Shown here: positions 28,049 through 37,083 of the stretch, one piece after another
Layout of the letters: every line of letters starts with the position of its first letter
Position numbering within the stretch: the first letter of the stretch is position 1
DNA from: Gammaproteobacteria bacterium
GTDB lineage: Bacteria; Pseudomonadota; Gammaproteobacteria; Xanthomonadales; Marinicellaceae
NCBI GenBank assembly: GCA_041395445.1
Contig: JAWLAO010000004.1
Location: forward strand, 1-64,000
DNA length: 64,000 nucleotides
Direction: 5' to 3'
Program-made: the position numbers and the translations under genes
The notes under the pieces: generated by a model
The model's input: only the letters and a program-made list of their open reading frames with translations
Database searches by the model: none
Told to the model about the DNA's origin: nothing

Positions 28049-29106
28049 CAGTCGAAAGTCCTCATTGCCAAACCAATCACAGTCATTAGTGCCGGTGCGT
28101 CTTCCTTCATTGCCATTTCATCAACACGAGATGCCAGTTCAAATCCTTCAACAGGATTAGCAATCTGTGTCGGGACTCCTATTTGCTGTGATGTCATTTC
28201 ATCCAAATCATGAATCGAGGCTGTTCCGCCTGCTAATACAATCCTGTCAACATTATTAAACTCCGTACCGGAAAAGAAAAATTGCAATGCTCTGCTAATT
28301 TGCTGAACCAAAGAGTCTTTAAAACTTTGAAGCACTTCAGTCTCATAACTTTCAGGCAATCCTCCCTGACGCTTGGCAAGACTGGCTTCTTCCATCGAGA
28401 GACCGTATCTTTGCATAATTTCATCGGTCAATTGTTTTCCACCGAAAGCTTGATCTCTGGTATAAATACTTCTGCCTTTATACATGACATGCAATGTCGT
28501 CGTCGTTGCTCCAATGTCGAATAGTGCAACAATTTCATCTTCACCTAAATTAAGACTTTTTGCCATTTCATTAAATGAAGCCTCAATGGCAAATGATTCC
28601 ACATCTACAATCGTTGGAATTAATCCGGCACCTTCCAACGCTTCAGTACAAACCTCTACATTTTCAGAACGGGAACAAGCAATTAAAACATGTGACATTG
28701 CAGGATTATCTTCCATAGGTCCAAGAACATTAAAATCCAGACTCACCTCTTCGATTGGGTAAGGAATATATTGATTGGCATCCAAAGAAAGCCTCTCTTC
28801 CATCTCATCTTCAGATAAATCGCTAGACATATTGATGGTTTTAGTAATTACGGCTGACCCTGAAACAGCAATTGCAGCATTTTTTCTTTTAATTCCTGCT
28901 TTCTTAACTGCATTGGAGATTGCAGCTGACACTCTGTCAACTTCAGTGATGTTTTTCTCTACAACCGCATTTGCAGGAAGTGAATCAATACCATAATATT
29001 CAACTTTATAAGTTTGACCTGATTTTCCCAATTGCAAAACTTTTACGGCTGATGAACTCACATCCACGCCAAATATCTGCACCTTCTTATTTGAAAACAA
29101 ACCCAC
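28048..29106 (-). CDS. pilM: Type IV pilus actin-like ATPase PilM
   Basis: The 352-residue cytoplasmic actin-like protein starts GLFSNKKVQIFGVDVSSSAV, with phosphate-binding blocks FGVDVSSSAVK, ALFDIGATTTTLHV and IVLAGGTASIHDLDE. It binds the PilN tail and organises the pilus base. It starts with GTG after GAGAGAAAATT. First gene of pilMNOPQ; no penicillin-binding protein gene is adjacent upstream as is common elsewhere. Confidence 0.97.
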   Translation of the reverse strand: MGLFSNKKVQIFGVDVSSSAVKVLQLGKSGQTYKVEYYGIDSLPANAVVEKNITEVDRVSAAISNAVKKAGIKRKNAAIAVSGSAVITKTINMSSDLSEDEMEERLSLDANQYIPYPIEEVSLDFNVLGPMEDNPAMSHVLIACSRSENVEVCTEALEGAGLIPTIVDVESFAIEASFNEMAKSLNLGEDEIVALFDIGATTTTLHVMYKGRSIYTRDQAFGGKQLTDEIMQRYGLSMEEASLAKRQGGLPESYETEVLQSFKDSLVQQISRALQFFFSGTEFNNVDRIVLAGGTASIHDLDEMTSQQIGVPTQIANPVEGFELASRVDEMAMKEDAPALMTVIGLAMRTFD

Positions 29107-29403
29107 AATTTTCTCTCATTGAATAATTAATAATTTGCTATTTTTTCTCAATTTTCTTAGGTTTCTATAAGAACAAATAAAGCAACTATTTTTTGCGTGT
29201 CACTTCACAGTTTTACATTTTTCCCCAACTCTTTTGAGAATTAATCGTAAGAATAACTCTTAAAGCATTGAAAAAGCAAGAATTATTTTTGAATTTTTTG
29301 GCTTTTACCGAATATATTGATACAGTTCAAAGAAACTCAGTGGAGATGCAAGAATAAAACCAAGATGTCCTGTTTTATTCAATTTATATAAATACAAAAA
29401 CAT
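29107..29403. other. Gene-free promoter region upstream of pilM
   Basis: AT-rich, no coding frame. It must hold the pilM promoter on the minus strand. A TTGATACAGTTCAA at 29317-29330 looks like a degenerate FNR box but lies over 200 bases from pilM. Confidence 0.5.
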
Positions 29404-30552
29404 TTAAAGCAATAACTTTAATATCTCATCACTCAATAAATACGACTCTTCGGATAACATCAAACCATCCGGCAATACCCCAATCCAACCTTGTTCTAGA
29501 GCCGGTTGAAGTGTGCTCATCAAAATATCACTACCCAGACCAGTTCTATTTTCAAAATCGCAAAACCTTATTGGTTGACGAAGCCTCACCGCATTGAGCA
29601 TAAACTCAAAAAGCAAGTCATTCTTATTCAGTAACTTCTCTTCCTGAATGAAGCCGGAGTTTTGTTGCAAATATTTTTGTGGATGCTTGTGTTTTATATA
29701 TCGTTTAACCTCACCTGATGAGCCAAATGAAATTTTGGCATGAGCTCCGGCACCAATACCCAGATAATCGCCGAATTTCCAGTAATTTAAATTATGTTGG
29801 CATTGCTGATTGTCTTTGGAATATGCTGAAACCTCATATTGAGTATATCCACTCTCATGCAACAGTTCTCTTCCCTGAAGATACATGGCTTCTAATTCGG
29901 AGTCTTTTGGTAAGTTTTTAGGCGTATGAACAGCAAACAGCGTATTGGCTTCAATCGTCAATTGATAATAGGAAATATGATTGGGTTGTAAATCGATTAG
30001 TTTTTGCAAGTCTTCTTTTGCCTCTTTTAAATTTTGTCCCGGTAAGGCAAACATCATATCCAGATTGATATTATCAAAGCCGGCATCTCTGGCTTTTTGA
30101 TAAACTTCTATCGCCTGTTCTGATGAATGAATTCGACCCAAACTCTTCAGGTAAGTGTCCTCCAAACTTTGTACACCCATCGACAAACGATTCACACCAG
30201 CCTGCTTATAACCCACAAAATTATCATATTCACCGGTTCCTGGGTTCACTTCCATGGTGACTTCCATATCCGGCTTGCATTGCAATAAAGCCCGCACCGC
30301 GTTTAATAACCGTTCAATAGACTTAGCCGAAAATAAACTCGGAGTTCCACCACCCATAAACACCGAATGCACCGGCCTTCCCCAAACCAAAGGAACATCG
30401 TGTTGCAAATCTTCAATCAAAGCATCAATGTATTTGTCCTCTTCCAGCTCCTTCTTTAATGTGTGCGAATTAAAATCACAATAAGGGCACTTCTTCACAC
30501 ACCAGGGAAAGTGGATATAGAGACTGAGAGTCGGAGGAATGAGTTGAGGCAC
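29404..30552 (-). CDS. hemW: Heme chaperone HemW (radical SAM)
   Basis: The 382-residue radical SAM protein has the cluster motif CVKKCPYC (CxxxCxxC) near residue 17, then GGGTPS and the NLDMMFALPGQ block. It has the CVKKCPYCDF form shared by HemW rather than HemN, and HemW delivers heme to respiratory enzymes. In many gammaproteobacteria it directly follows rph-rdgB; here about 3.2 kb separates them. It starts with GTG. Confidence 0.93.
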   Translation of the reverse strand: MPQLIPPTLSLYIHFPWCVKKCPYCDFNSHTLKKELEEDKYIDALIEDLQHDVPLVWGRPVHSVFMGGGTPSLFSAKSIERLLNAVRALLQCKPDMEVTMEVNPGTGEYDNFVGYKQAGVNRLSMGVQSLEDTYLKSLGRIHSSEQAIEVYQKARDAGFDNINLDMMFALPGQNLKEAKEDLQKLIDLQPNHISYYQLTIEANTLFAVHTPKNLPKDSELEAMYLQGRELLHESGYTQYEVSAYSKDNQQCQHNLNYWKFGDYLGIGAGAHAKISFGSSGEVKRYIKHKHPQKYLQQNSGFIQEEKLLNKNDLLFEFMLNAVRLRQPIRFCDFENRTGLGSDILMSTLQPALEQGWIGVLPDGLMLSEESYLLSDEILKLLL

Positions 30553-30627
30553 AATGTTTCAAAAAAAAAGAAAAATGTATTTTAAAGCCTAAGACAAGTT
30601 TTATGTAGTAATAATTTTAGCTTGATG

Positions 30628-30655
30628 TTGATTGTATACCAATTATTGGTATAAT
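30628..30655 (+). promoter_or_regulatory. Promoter and operator of the first toxin-antitoxin module
   Basis: TTGATT (30628-30633) and TATAAT (30650-30655) are 16 bases apart. Between and over the -10 lies TATACCAA-TTA-TTGGTATA (30635-30653), a perfect 8-bp inverted repeat, as expected for antitoxin autorepression. Confidence 0.8.
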
Positions 30656-30684
30656 TTAATTCTTTCTAGAACTTTGATATTACC

Positions 30685-30948
30685 ATGGCTAAAAATACGA
30701 GCATTTTATTGGGTGAACATTTTGAGAGTTTTATTGGCTCTCAACTGGAATCGGGTCGCTTTAACTCTGCAAGTGAGGTTATTCGTGCAGGTTTGCGTTT
30801 ATTGGAAAACAGTGAGAATCAACTGGAGATTTTACGCAATCATTTAAAAATTAGTGAAGCGCAAGCTGATACCGGAGAATATGCTGATTACAGCCTGGCT
30901 TCGTTAATTGCTGAAATGGATGCCGAGTACGATGCCAATAAGAAATGA
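30685..30948 (+). CDS. ParD-like antitoxin (ribbon-helix-helix)
   Basis: The 87-residue protein starts MAKNTSILLGEHFESFIGSQ and contains RFNSASEVIRAGLRLLE, the ribbon-helix-helix and capping region of ParD/CC2985-type antitoxins, with an acidic C-terminus that should bind the toxin. It overlaps the next gene by 17 bases. It binds DNA and should repress its own promoter, which carries a palindrome. Confidence 0.9.
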   Translation: MAKNTSILLGEHFESFIGSQLESGRFNSASEVIRAGLRLLENSENQLEILRNHLKISEAQADTGEYADYSLASLIAEMDAEYDANKK

Positions 30949-31234
30949 CGGATTTAAATTAACAGCTGCTGCATTGAATGATCTAAGGGAGATTGCACGT
31001 TATACACAAAATAAGTGGGGTAAGAACAAACGAAGTGTTTACTTGAGAGCTTTGGATGAAAGATTCAACTGGCTGGCACAAAATCCGGATTTAGGTTTAC
31101 CTCGTGACGATATTAAAACAGGTTACTTGTGCTATCCTGAAGGAAAGCACATTATATTTTATCGTAAAAACGATGATTGGATTGATGTTCTTGGTATTTT
31201 ACACCAGAGTATGGATTTTAAATTGCATCTTTAG
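30932..31234 (+). CDS. ParE-like toxin
   Basis: The product has 100 residues from the ATG at 30932 inside the end of the antitoxin gene. FKLTAAALNDLREIARYTQN and LDERFNWLAQNPDLGLPRDD are the ParE/RelE fold signatures, and YPEGKHIIFYRKNDDWIDVLGILHQSMD is the C-terminal strand block. ParE toxins poison DNA gyrase. Co-located with its antitoxin in the standard order. Confidence 0.9.
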   Translation: MPIRNDGFKLTAAALNDLREIARYTQNKWGKNKRSVYLRALDERFNWLAQNPDLGLPRDDIKTGYLCYPEGKHIIFYRKNDDWIDVLGILHQSMDFKLHL

Positions 31235-31327
31235 CATCCACATGAGTAGTGCACTATAAAGCTATATAATACCAACTTATATCAAGCGTATCATCTCTGC
31301 ACCAACTGATGAGCTAATGAATCAGAG

Positions 31328-31369
31328 TAATTGTTGAATTTTAAAAGTTCCTGAACTTTTTAACAATTA
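31328..31369. other. Nested inverted repeat upstream of the META-domain gene
   Basis: TAATTGTT/AACAATTA and AAAAGTTC/GAACTTTT nest around a CT loop. It could be the terminator of the first module or an operator for the next gene. Confidence 0.5.
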
Positions 31370-31405
31370 TTATGCCTATTCTATTGTTAATGATTGTTTA
31401 AGATA

Positions 31406-32614
31406 ATGAAAAGATTCCTGCTGTTATTTACCCTTGTATTTTCAAATGCCAAATCCCAAGAACTATTTCTAAAATATGATAATGTGACCTGGGAAGAATT
31501 GAAAGTTCTGCAAAAAGATTATTTGCAAAGCGCTGAAGATTTGTCTCTGGACTTAAACTGTCCTGACTCTGTTGAAGATTTAAAGAAGGCTTATCACTTG
31601 TATTACAGCAGGTCTAATACAATCTTAGGAACCTATTACAGTTGGGATAAGTATTTAAATCCAGATAACAAATTTTGTGTTGTCAGGAAAATTTCAAACT
31701 TAGTTTATTCAACAAGCACAGAAACCTCCGAACACATCTTGTCTGTAAACGATGCTCGAATATTACTGAGCGCATCCAATGACTTCAGGTTTACAGAAAG
31801 AGGACTGAATAATGAAGAATACAAGCAAAAAGCTTTGGAAACTTATAAACATAATAACAAGATTGCGACTGAACTGAGCAAAAAATATGGTAGCAAAAAT
31901 CGAATGTGGAAATTTGTAAGGGAAAAAAGACCCGAGACCTGGAAAACTGATTTTCCTGACTATTATAAACATATAAGCGCTCAAGATTATTATACATTTC
32001 GGTTCATTCCCGATAATGTCACTTTTCTTGATTGGTTCGAAAATTCTTTCTCACAAGAACAAAAACAGGAGTTAATTGACAGAGTTGCCAATCCCGGATT
32101 TACCGAAAGCAATCTGGAGTTGCTGAATAAAACCTGGAAACTGAAATCTTATCAATTTTATGAACATGAATTAATTCCTGTCCCTGAAAATAGAAAGTAT
32201 CATATTTACATGAACAAAGATACACTCAGCATGAGCGGAACCGTTGATTGTAATAGCACGGGTGGCAGTTTTTCTTTGGAAGGATATCAGTTGAAACTCA
32301 AGCTTGGCATTTCAACTGCTAAAGGTTGCTTAACATCAAAAAGTGCTGAACAATGGCTAAAAAGATTAGCTGAAAGAAACCCTTCAACGCCAATATTAGC
32401 ATCACATGAACCACTAAAACCACCCTTAAAAATAGACAAGACCAAAAAAAACTCATCAGAGAGTATAAAAATAGAAAACAAATCACCAGAAACCACTAAA
32501 TACAAAAAACATGAAGTGTCTCAACTTCTTGGAAAAGTCATAACTTATGAAATCAATGATGGTGAACTCACATTAATAACTGATTCAGCTGATAAGCTTA
32601 TTTTTCAATTCTAA
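31406..32614 (+). CDS. Secreted protein with C-terminal META/HslJ-like domain
   Basis: The product has 402 residues from the ATG at 31406 (MKRFLLLFTLVFSNAKSQ, signal peptide). The first about 230 residues are charged and unlike any family I know. From TWKLKSYQF the sequence follows the META pattern: MSGTVDCNSTGGSFSLEGY, a cysteine near SISTAKGCLTS in the position of the sTxmaC block, and a final EINDGELTLITDSADKLIF. A lysine- and proline-rich linker interrupts the domain. META domains occur in HslJ, tied to novobiocin resistance and heat shock. It lies between two toxin-antitoxin modules, on the same strand. Confidence 0.65.
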   Translation: MKRFLLLFTLVFSNAKSQELFLKYDNVTWEELKVLQKDYLQSAEDLSLDLNCPDSVEDLKKAYHLYYSRSNTILGTYYSWDKYLNPDNKFCVVRKISNLVYSTSTETSEHILSVNDARILLSASNDFRFTERGLNNEEYKQKALETYKHNNKIATELSKKYGSKNRMWKFVREKRPETWKTDFPDYYKHISAQDYYTFRFIPDNVTFLDWFENSFSQEQKQELIDRVANPGFTESNLELLNKTWKLKSYQFYEHELIPVPENRKYHIYMNKDTLSMSGTVDCNSTGGSFSLEGYQLKLKLGISTAKGCLTSKSAEQWLKRLAERNPSTPILASHEPLKPPLKIDKTKKNSSESIKIENKSPETTKYKKHEVSQLLGKVITYEINDGELTLITDSADKLIFQF

Positions 32615-32738
32615 ATAGCATACAAAATATTAATTCATGCTCTCCATGAACTTCATTGTGATATTTTCCGATCAAATTAAATATTGAATATTTCATCCAT
32701 TTTATCTAAAATGAACAAAATGATTACAACTTAAACAA

Positions 32739-32999
32739 ATGCATAAAATCACATCTACACAAGCAAAACAAGAATTCGGCGATGTCATTCTGCGTTCTCA
32801 AAGTTCACCCATCAGTGTTACAAAAAATGGAAAGCCGGTTGTTGTTATTCTTTCTGAAAAAGAGTACCAGGCACTGAAACTACAAAGCCTGCGTGCTGCC
32901 CTGATTGAGGGAGAACAAAGCGGAGACGCAGGAGAGCTAAATATTCAGGACATCAAAAACAAAGCAAGGAAGCAATTTATCGATGCACAAAATCCATAA
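32739..32999 (+). CDS. Phd/YefM-like antitoxin
   Basis: The 86-residue protein starts MHKITSTQAKQEFGDVILRS, with PISVTKNGKPVVVILSEKEYQAL, the Phd/YefM fold. It should bind DNA as a dimer and neutralise the following ParE-like toxin through its C-terminal tail. It overlaps the toxin gene by 17 bases. Confidence 0.92.
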   Translation: MHKITSTQAKQEFGDVILRSQSSPISVTKNGKPVVVILSEKEYQALKLQSLRAALIEGEQSGDAGELNIQDIKNKARKQFIDAQNP

Positions 33000-33273
33000 A
33001 CAGCATAAAGCAGAACAGGATCTAATAGATATCTGGCTTTACTCTTGCCAAAACTGGGGAGTGAATCAGGCTGATTATTATCTCGATCAACTTGATGAAT
33101 CTTTCAAAATTATAGCTATGAATCCTGAAATTGGAGTGAAAATCGATTATATCAGAAATGGATATTTTAAATACCAAGCCAAAGAGCATATCATTTTTTA
33201 CAAATACAATGACTCTAGCATCCAAGTTCTTCGGGTTCTGGGAAATGATATGGATTATATCCAACATCTATAA
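32983..33273 (+). CDS. ParE/RelE superfamily toxin
   Basis: The 96-residue protein starts MHKIHKQHKAEQDLIDIWLY, with LDQLDESFKIIAMNPEIGVK, YIRNGYFKYQAKEHIIFYKY and VLRVLGNDMDYIQHL, the ParE signature blocks. Paired with the Phd-type antitoxin rather than ParD, a common mixed pairing. It differs clearly from the toxin at 30932-31234, so the two modules are separate acquisitions rather than a tandem copy. Confidence 0.9.
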   Translation: MHKIHKQHKAEQDLIDIWLYSCQNWGVNQADYYLDQLDESFKIIAMNPEIGVKIDYIRNGYFKYQAKEHIIFYKYNDSSIQVLRVLGNDMDYIQHL

Positions 33274-33400
33274 GCCGTTATGTATTTTAATAACTCAACT
33301 GGTTTAGCAGATTCTTCGCTATCGATTCAGAATGACGACCAGAGATTAGACAGTTTCCTTTCCTGGTTTCTGCACTCACAACCCCGATGCATGTCAAGAT

Positions 33401-33479
33401 TGTAGAGACGCCGATTTATCGCGTCTTTTTCACCACGGATGACAAACCAAACATAGACGCGATAAATCGAGTCTCTACA
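33401..33479. repeat. Long inverted repeat, REP/MITE-like
   Basis: A left arm at 33401-33426 and a right arm at 33455-33479 pair over about 25 bases with two flaws around a 28-base spacer; the core is GATTTATCGCGTCT. This GTAGAGACGCGAT... theme resembles dispersed repeats known from other bacteria. The rest of 33274-33542 holds no gene. Confidence 0.7.
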
Positions 33480-33542
33480 TTTTTCCAATGTGCTTTTGAG
33501 TTAAACACCAGGCTTATGACGCGCTTAGTCCCAATGATTCAT

Positions 33543-33819
33543 CATACATTATATTTATGAATGAACAATGCAACAATAATAGATATAATAAACAATATGA
33601 TGATAAAAGCCAGAATGTTCCCAACCATTCCAACAGTCTTTGGCAATTTTATTGTAGCCATCCAAGACTTGTAATCTTTGTTTGATTTCAGTTCATTTTT
33701 CAGGATGCTATTTTCTTTATCAGATAATTTACTGCTGAGTTTTTCAATCTTTTTGCCTCTGTAATATACAAACTAAAACTAATAGGAACTGACCAACCAA
33801 ATATCGTAGTAAGATTCAT
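33543..33819 (-). pseudogene. Small two-helix membrane protein downstream of rdgB, one frameshift
   Basis: The ATG at 33819 overlaps the rdgB stop (ATGA). It reads MNLTTIFGWSVPISFSLYI, a membrane helix, then the frame shifts within TATATTAC near 33764. In the next frame YRGKKIEKLSSKLSDKENS forms a short coiled coil, followed by TVGMVGNILAFIIILFII, a second helix, and the stop at 33545. One restored base gives a coherent protein of about 92 residues. Unknown function; the frame break may be an assembly error. Confidence 0.6.
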
Positions 33820-34439
33820 TGATTTTTAAAAACAACTAACTTATTTTTCATTGTTAATTTCTTTAATAATTTCCGACACGCCTGCCCACGATGTGACAAA
33901 GAAGACTTGAGCTCTTTTGACATTTGTGCCGCAGTCATTTGATTTTTAAAATCCCAAAAAATAGGGTCATAACCGAAGCCACTTTCTCCCATCATCTTTG
34001 GATAAATCGCTCCGCGCCAGGTTCCAAGGGAAATAACAGGTAGAGGATCGATGGCTGATTCCATATAAACCAGCACACAGATAAATGTGGCTTTGCGTTG
34101 TTCTAAATCCGGGTAAGATTTTAAATTTTTCAGAATTAAATCAATGTTATCCTGCGAGCTGCAACCAACTCCTGCATAACGGGCGGTATAAACTCCGGGT
34201 TGAAAGTCCAGCGCATCAATCATTAAACCGGAATCATCAGCTATTGCCGGCAGTCCGCTGAGTTTAGCTGCATGGCGAGCCTTGATGATGGCATTTTCCA
34301 CAAATGTGGTTCCGGTTTCTTCTACTTCATATTCCGATGTTTTTGGTTGTGGAATCAGATCGATATTTAATCGAGTCAAATAGGATTGCAATTCTGACAA
34401 CTTACCTTTATTTCCACTTGCCAGAATGACTTTTTTCAT
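33816..34439 (-). CDS. rdgB: XTP/dITP pyrophosphatase RdgB
   Basis: The 207-residue Ham1 family enzyme has the substrate loop SGNKGKLSEL at the N-terminus, ADDSGLMIDAL with the catalytic Asp, and GFGYDPIFW. It hydrolyses non-canonical purine triphosphates to keep them out of DNA. It overlaps rph by four bases. Confidence 0.96.
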   Translation of the reverse strand: MKKVILASGNKGKLSELQSYLTRLNIDLIPQPKTSEYEVEETGTTFVENAIIKARHAAKLSGLPAIADDSGLMIDALDFQPGVYTARYAGVGCSSQDNIDLILKNLKSYPDLEQRKATFICVLVYMESAIDPLPVISLGTWRGAIYPKMMGESGFGYDPIFWDFKNQMTAAQMSKELKSSLSHRGQACRKLLKKLTMKNKLVVFKNQ

Positions 34440-35158
34440 GATTCTGCCAATGCCTGTTTTTGTGCATCCAGCAATTGAAAAATACCAAATTCAGCCAAAT
34501 CCAGCATTTTGTTCATTTCATCACGATTAAATGCATGGCCTTCGGCTGTTCCCTGAATTTCGATGAAATGTCCGCTATCATTCATAATCACATTCATGTC
34601 GGTTTCGGCAGATGAATCTTCCGGATAATCCAAATCAAGTACTGGCTCACCGTCATAAACTCCAACCGAAACGGCAGCCACCGCTCCATAAATCGGATTC
34701 TTTTTAATCACTTTATCCGATAGCAATTTATTGACCGCATCTACCAATGCAACATAAGCACCTGTGATTGAAGCAGTACGGGTTCCTCCATCCGCCTGAA
34801 TCACATCACAATCGACAGTAATGATGCGTTCTCCCAATGCTTCCAAGTCCACAACAGCACGCAGAGAACGGGCAATCAATCGCTGGATTTCCATAGTTCG
34901 ACCACCTTGCTTACCATTGGCAGCTTCACGGCGCATACGAGAACCTGTTGAGCGTGGCAACATTCCATACTCGGCACTCACCCAACCCTGACCTTTACCT
35001 TTCAACCAGACAGGAACTTTATCTTCCACTGAAGCATTACACAAAACCTTTGTGTTTCCGCATTCAATGAGAACGGAACCTTCGGCATGGATGGTGTAAT
35101 TTCTTGTGATTTTGACTTTTCTCAGTTGGTTATTTTCTCTTCCGCTCGGTCTTTGCAT
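34436..35158 (-). CDS. rph: Ribonuclease PH
   Basis: The 240-residue phosphorolytic 3'-5' exoribonuclease trims tRNA precursors. RPSGRENNQLRKVKI, GWVSAEYGMLPRSTGSR and EIQRLIARSLRAVVD are the family hallmarks, and DCDVIQADGGTRTASI holds the catalytic Asp. Leads the rph-rdgB operon. Confidence 0.97.
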   Translation of the reverse strand: MQRPSGRENNQLRKVKITRNYTIHAEGSVLIECGNTKVLCNASVEDKVPVWLKGKGQGWVSAEYGMLPRSTGSRMRREAANGKQGGRTMEIQRLIARSLRAVVDLEALGERIITVDCDVIQADGGTRTASITGAYVALVDAVNKLLSDKVIKKNPIYGAVAAVSVGVYDGEPVLDLDYPEDSSAETDMNVIMNDSGHFIEIQGTAEGHAFNRDEMNKMLDLAEFGIFQLLDAQKQALAES

Positions 35159-35235
35159 TGTATTTGATTTTTTGAAAGTTGTATTTTATCGTAAATGTTT
35201 TGTATATTTCAGGGAATTAGTATCAAACTCTTGGA

Positions 35236-37071
35236 TTAATTTTTCACATTCTCTCTTTTGAAATCACTTCCATCAAGAGAATAAAAATCAACACCGTCTG
35301 AAGAATTGACGATTAAAGTCTTTCCATCCGTTGCCAGAGTCCGCCCAAACATTCCAAACGGTTGTGGCTCTTGGTCTTTCAGATAATTTGACAGCTTCCA
35401 TTTGTCCTTTTGTTTTTTGTAGACAAAGACTGCTCCTGATGAACGAGATATGCAATTGCTTTCACCAAAAGCACCAACAAATATCTTACCCTCAGCAATT
35501 TGTAATTTTTCACCAAAATGATCCAGAGATTTAGGATGCCTGGACTTGATCTCTTCTTTCAATCTCCATTTGCCAAATTTTTTGTTAAAGATATATACGC
35601 TACCGCTGTATCGATAATTTTTATCTCCTTTATTGTCATTATTATGATTTTCCAAATTATAGCGAAAACTAACCGGAGCCCCTATTACCAATGTGTTACT
35701 CTCAATTGCAAGAGACCTCCCGAATGAAATATCAACACTCGTTGACAAATCGTTTATCTTGCCGGCATCAATAACCTTCTCCAACTTCCATTCGCCTTTC
35801 TTTCGATTGTAAATATATACCCTGCCAATATCTTCAGATAATTCGCCCGTATTGTAGAACTGATTATTATTCATATTATACTCACCTGAAATCACCAGCG
35901 TATTCCCATCAACAGCAAGATGGCTTCCAAAATTTTCATCCTGAGAACCTTCAGGGGGATAAATTGTTGTAATTTTTCCCCAACTATCATTTATATTTTT
36001 ATAAATATCAACTGCTCCATAAGATTTCGATATGCTGTCGTAGTATGAGTCACCTCCAACATATAAATAATTCCCATCAAACACCAATGATGATGCATAA
36101 TTATCAAAATTACTATTTAGTGTTTGCTGCAATTTCCAATCGCTTCCTTTTTTTCTGTAAAGATCAATTTTTACGTTGCCGTCTTCATCTCCTCCAATTG
36201 CAATCCAATTATCAGAAACAGCAATTGAATGGTTGCCATATCCATTAGAAAAGTCTTCCAAATTTTTAGATAACCTCCAAGAACTCCCATGCTTTTGATA
36301 AATTTCTACCAAATCGTTTCTGTATTTCACCAGTGCAGTGTCTTTTTCTACAACTACATTATCAACTGGGTATTTTCTTGGTATATTTTTTTGACTGGCT
36401 CCAATCCGTTTTCTAATAATAACCGGAAATTGTACTTTTTCGGGATTGAATGAGTAGTTACGATAATTAGTAAAAACATAACCCCTTTTGCTTCGAGTTG
36501 ATTGCTCTTCTATAGCTATAAAATTACAGCTATCATCCAATGCAAATGAAGCATCTAAATTATCATAAATATATGTTGGATTCTCATCTTCAGGTGGTGG
36601 ATTTTCATAATAATTATAATCGCTTTCATAAAAATCTTCATAGGTGATAGAATTACTCATCCCGACTGAAATACCACCTAAATTTGTTGTAAACAATGCT
36701 TCTATAACAAATTTATCACTATTAATTCTATCCCTTTTTTCAACAATGATTTCCTGATCAATATAGGTTCCTGAAACCCTCCACTTTTCTGCAATGGTAT
36801 CGTTCCACTTTATTAGTACAGTTGAATCTTCAATCTTTTCATACACAGGGTCTGAAAATTCCTGCATATTTTCACCATCCCCATATCTTGTCAATTTTCG
36901 GGAATAATACATGGTTTCACCAGTATAAGACTTCCAATGTATTTTCATCCCAGACTCTTCATCAATTGTCACTTGTACACCTTCCAAAATATCAAACTCG
37001 AAACAATTTGAAACCGCAGACACCGATAACAAGAGAATGAAAATTGTTACTATAATCGCTTTATTTTTCAT
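35236..37071 (-). CDS. Secreted FG-GAP-like beta-propeller protein
   Basis: The product has 611 residues from the ATG at 37071 (MKNKAIIVTIFILLLSVSAV, signal peptide). Residues about 265-605 contain repeats of the kind IAVSDNWIAIGGDEDGNVKI, LVFDGNYLYVGGDSYYD and LAVDGNTLVISG separated by YNRKKGEWKLEKV-like stretches, a pattern of FG-GAP/integrin-type propellers. The N-terminal 250 residues show no match I recognise. It begins three bases after nothing but ends near rph; its role is unknown, likely extracellular or periplasmic binding. Confidence 0.75.
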   Translation of the reverse strand: MKNKAIIVTIFILLLSVSAVSNCFEFDILEGVQVTIDEESGMKIHWKSYTGETMYYSRKLTRYGDGENMQEFSDPVYEKIEDSTVLIKWNDTIAEKWRVSGTYIDQEIIVEKRDRINSDKFVIEALFTTNLGGISVGMSNSITYEDFYESDYNYYENPPPEDENPTYIYDNLDASFALDDSCNFIAIEEQSTRSKRGYVFTNYRNYSFNPEKVQFPVIIRKRIGASQKNIPRKYPVDNVVVEKDTALVKYRNDLVEIYQKHGSSWRLSKNLEDFSNGYGNHSIAVSDNWIAIGGDEDGNVKIDLYRKKGSDWKLQQTLNSNFDNYASSLVFDGNYLYVGGDSYYDSISKSYGAVDIYKNINDSWGKITTIYPPEGSQDENFGSHLAVDGNTLVISGEYNMNNNQFYNTGELSEDIGRVYIYNRKKGEWKLEKVIDAGKINDLSTSVDISFGRSLAIESNTLVIGAPVSFRYNLENHNNDNKGDKNYRYSGSVYIFNKKFGKWRLKEEIKSRHPKSLDHFGEKLQIAEGKIFVGAFGESNCISRSSGAVFVYKKQKDKWKLSNYLKDQEPQPFGMFGRTLATDGKTLIVNSSDGVDFYSLDGSDFKRENVKN

Positions 37072-37083
37072 AGGAAACACTCT

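Noticed and set aside
29317..29330. TTGATACAGTTCAA as an FNR box for pilM
   Set aside because: One half-site deviates and it lies over 200 bases from the gene with no suitable -10 at class II spacing.
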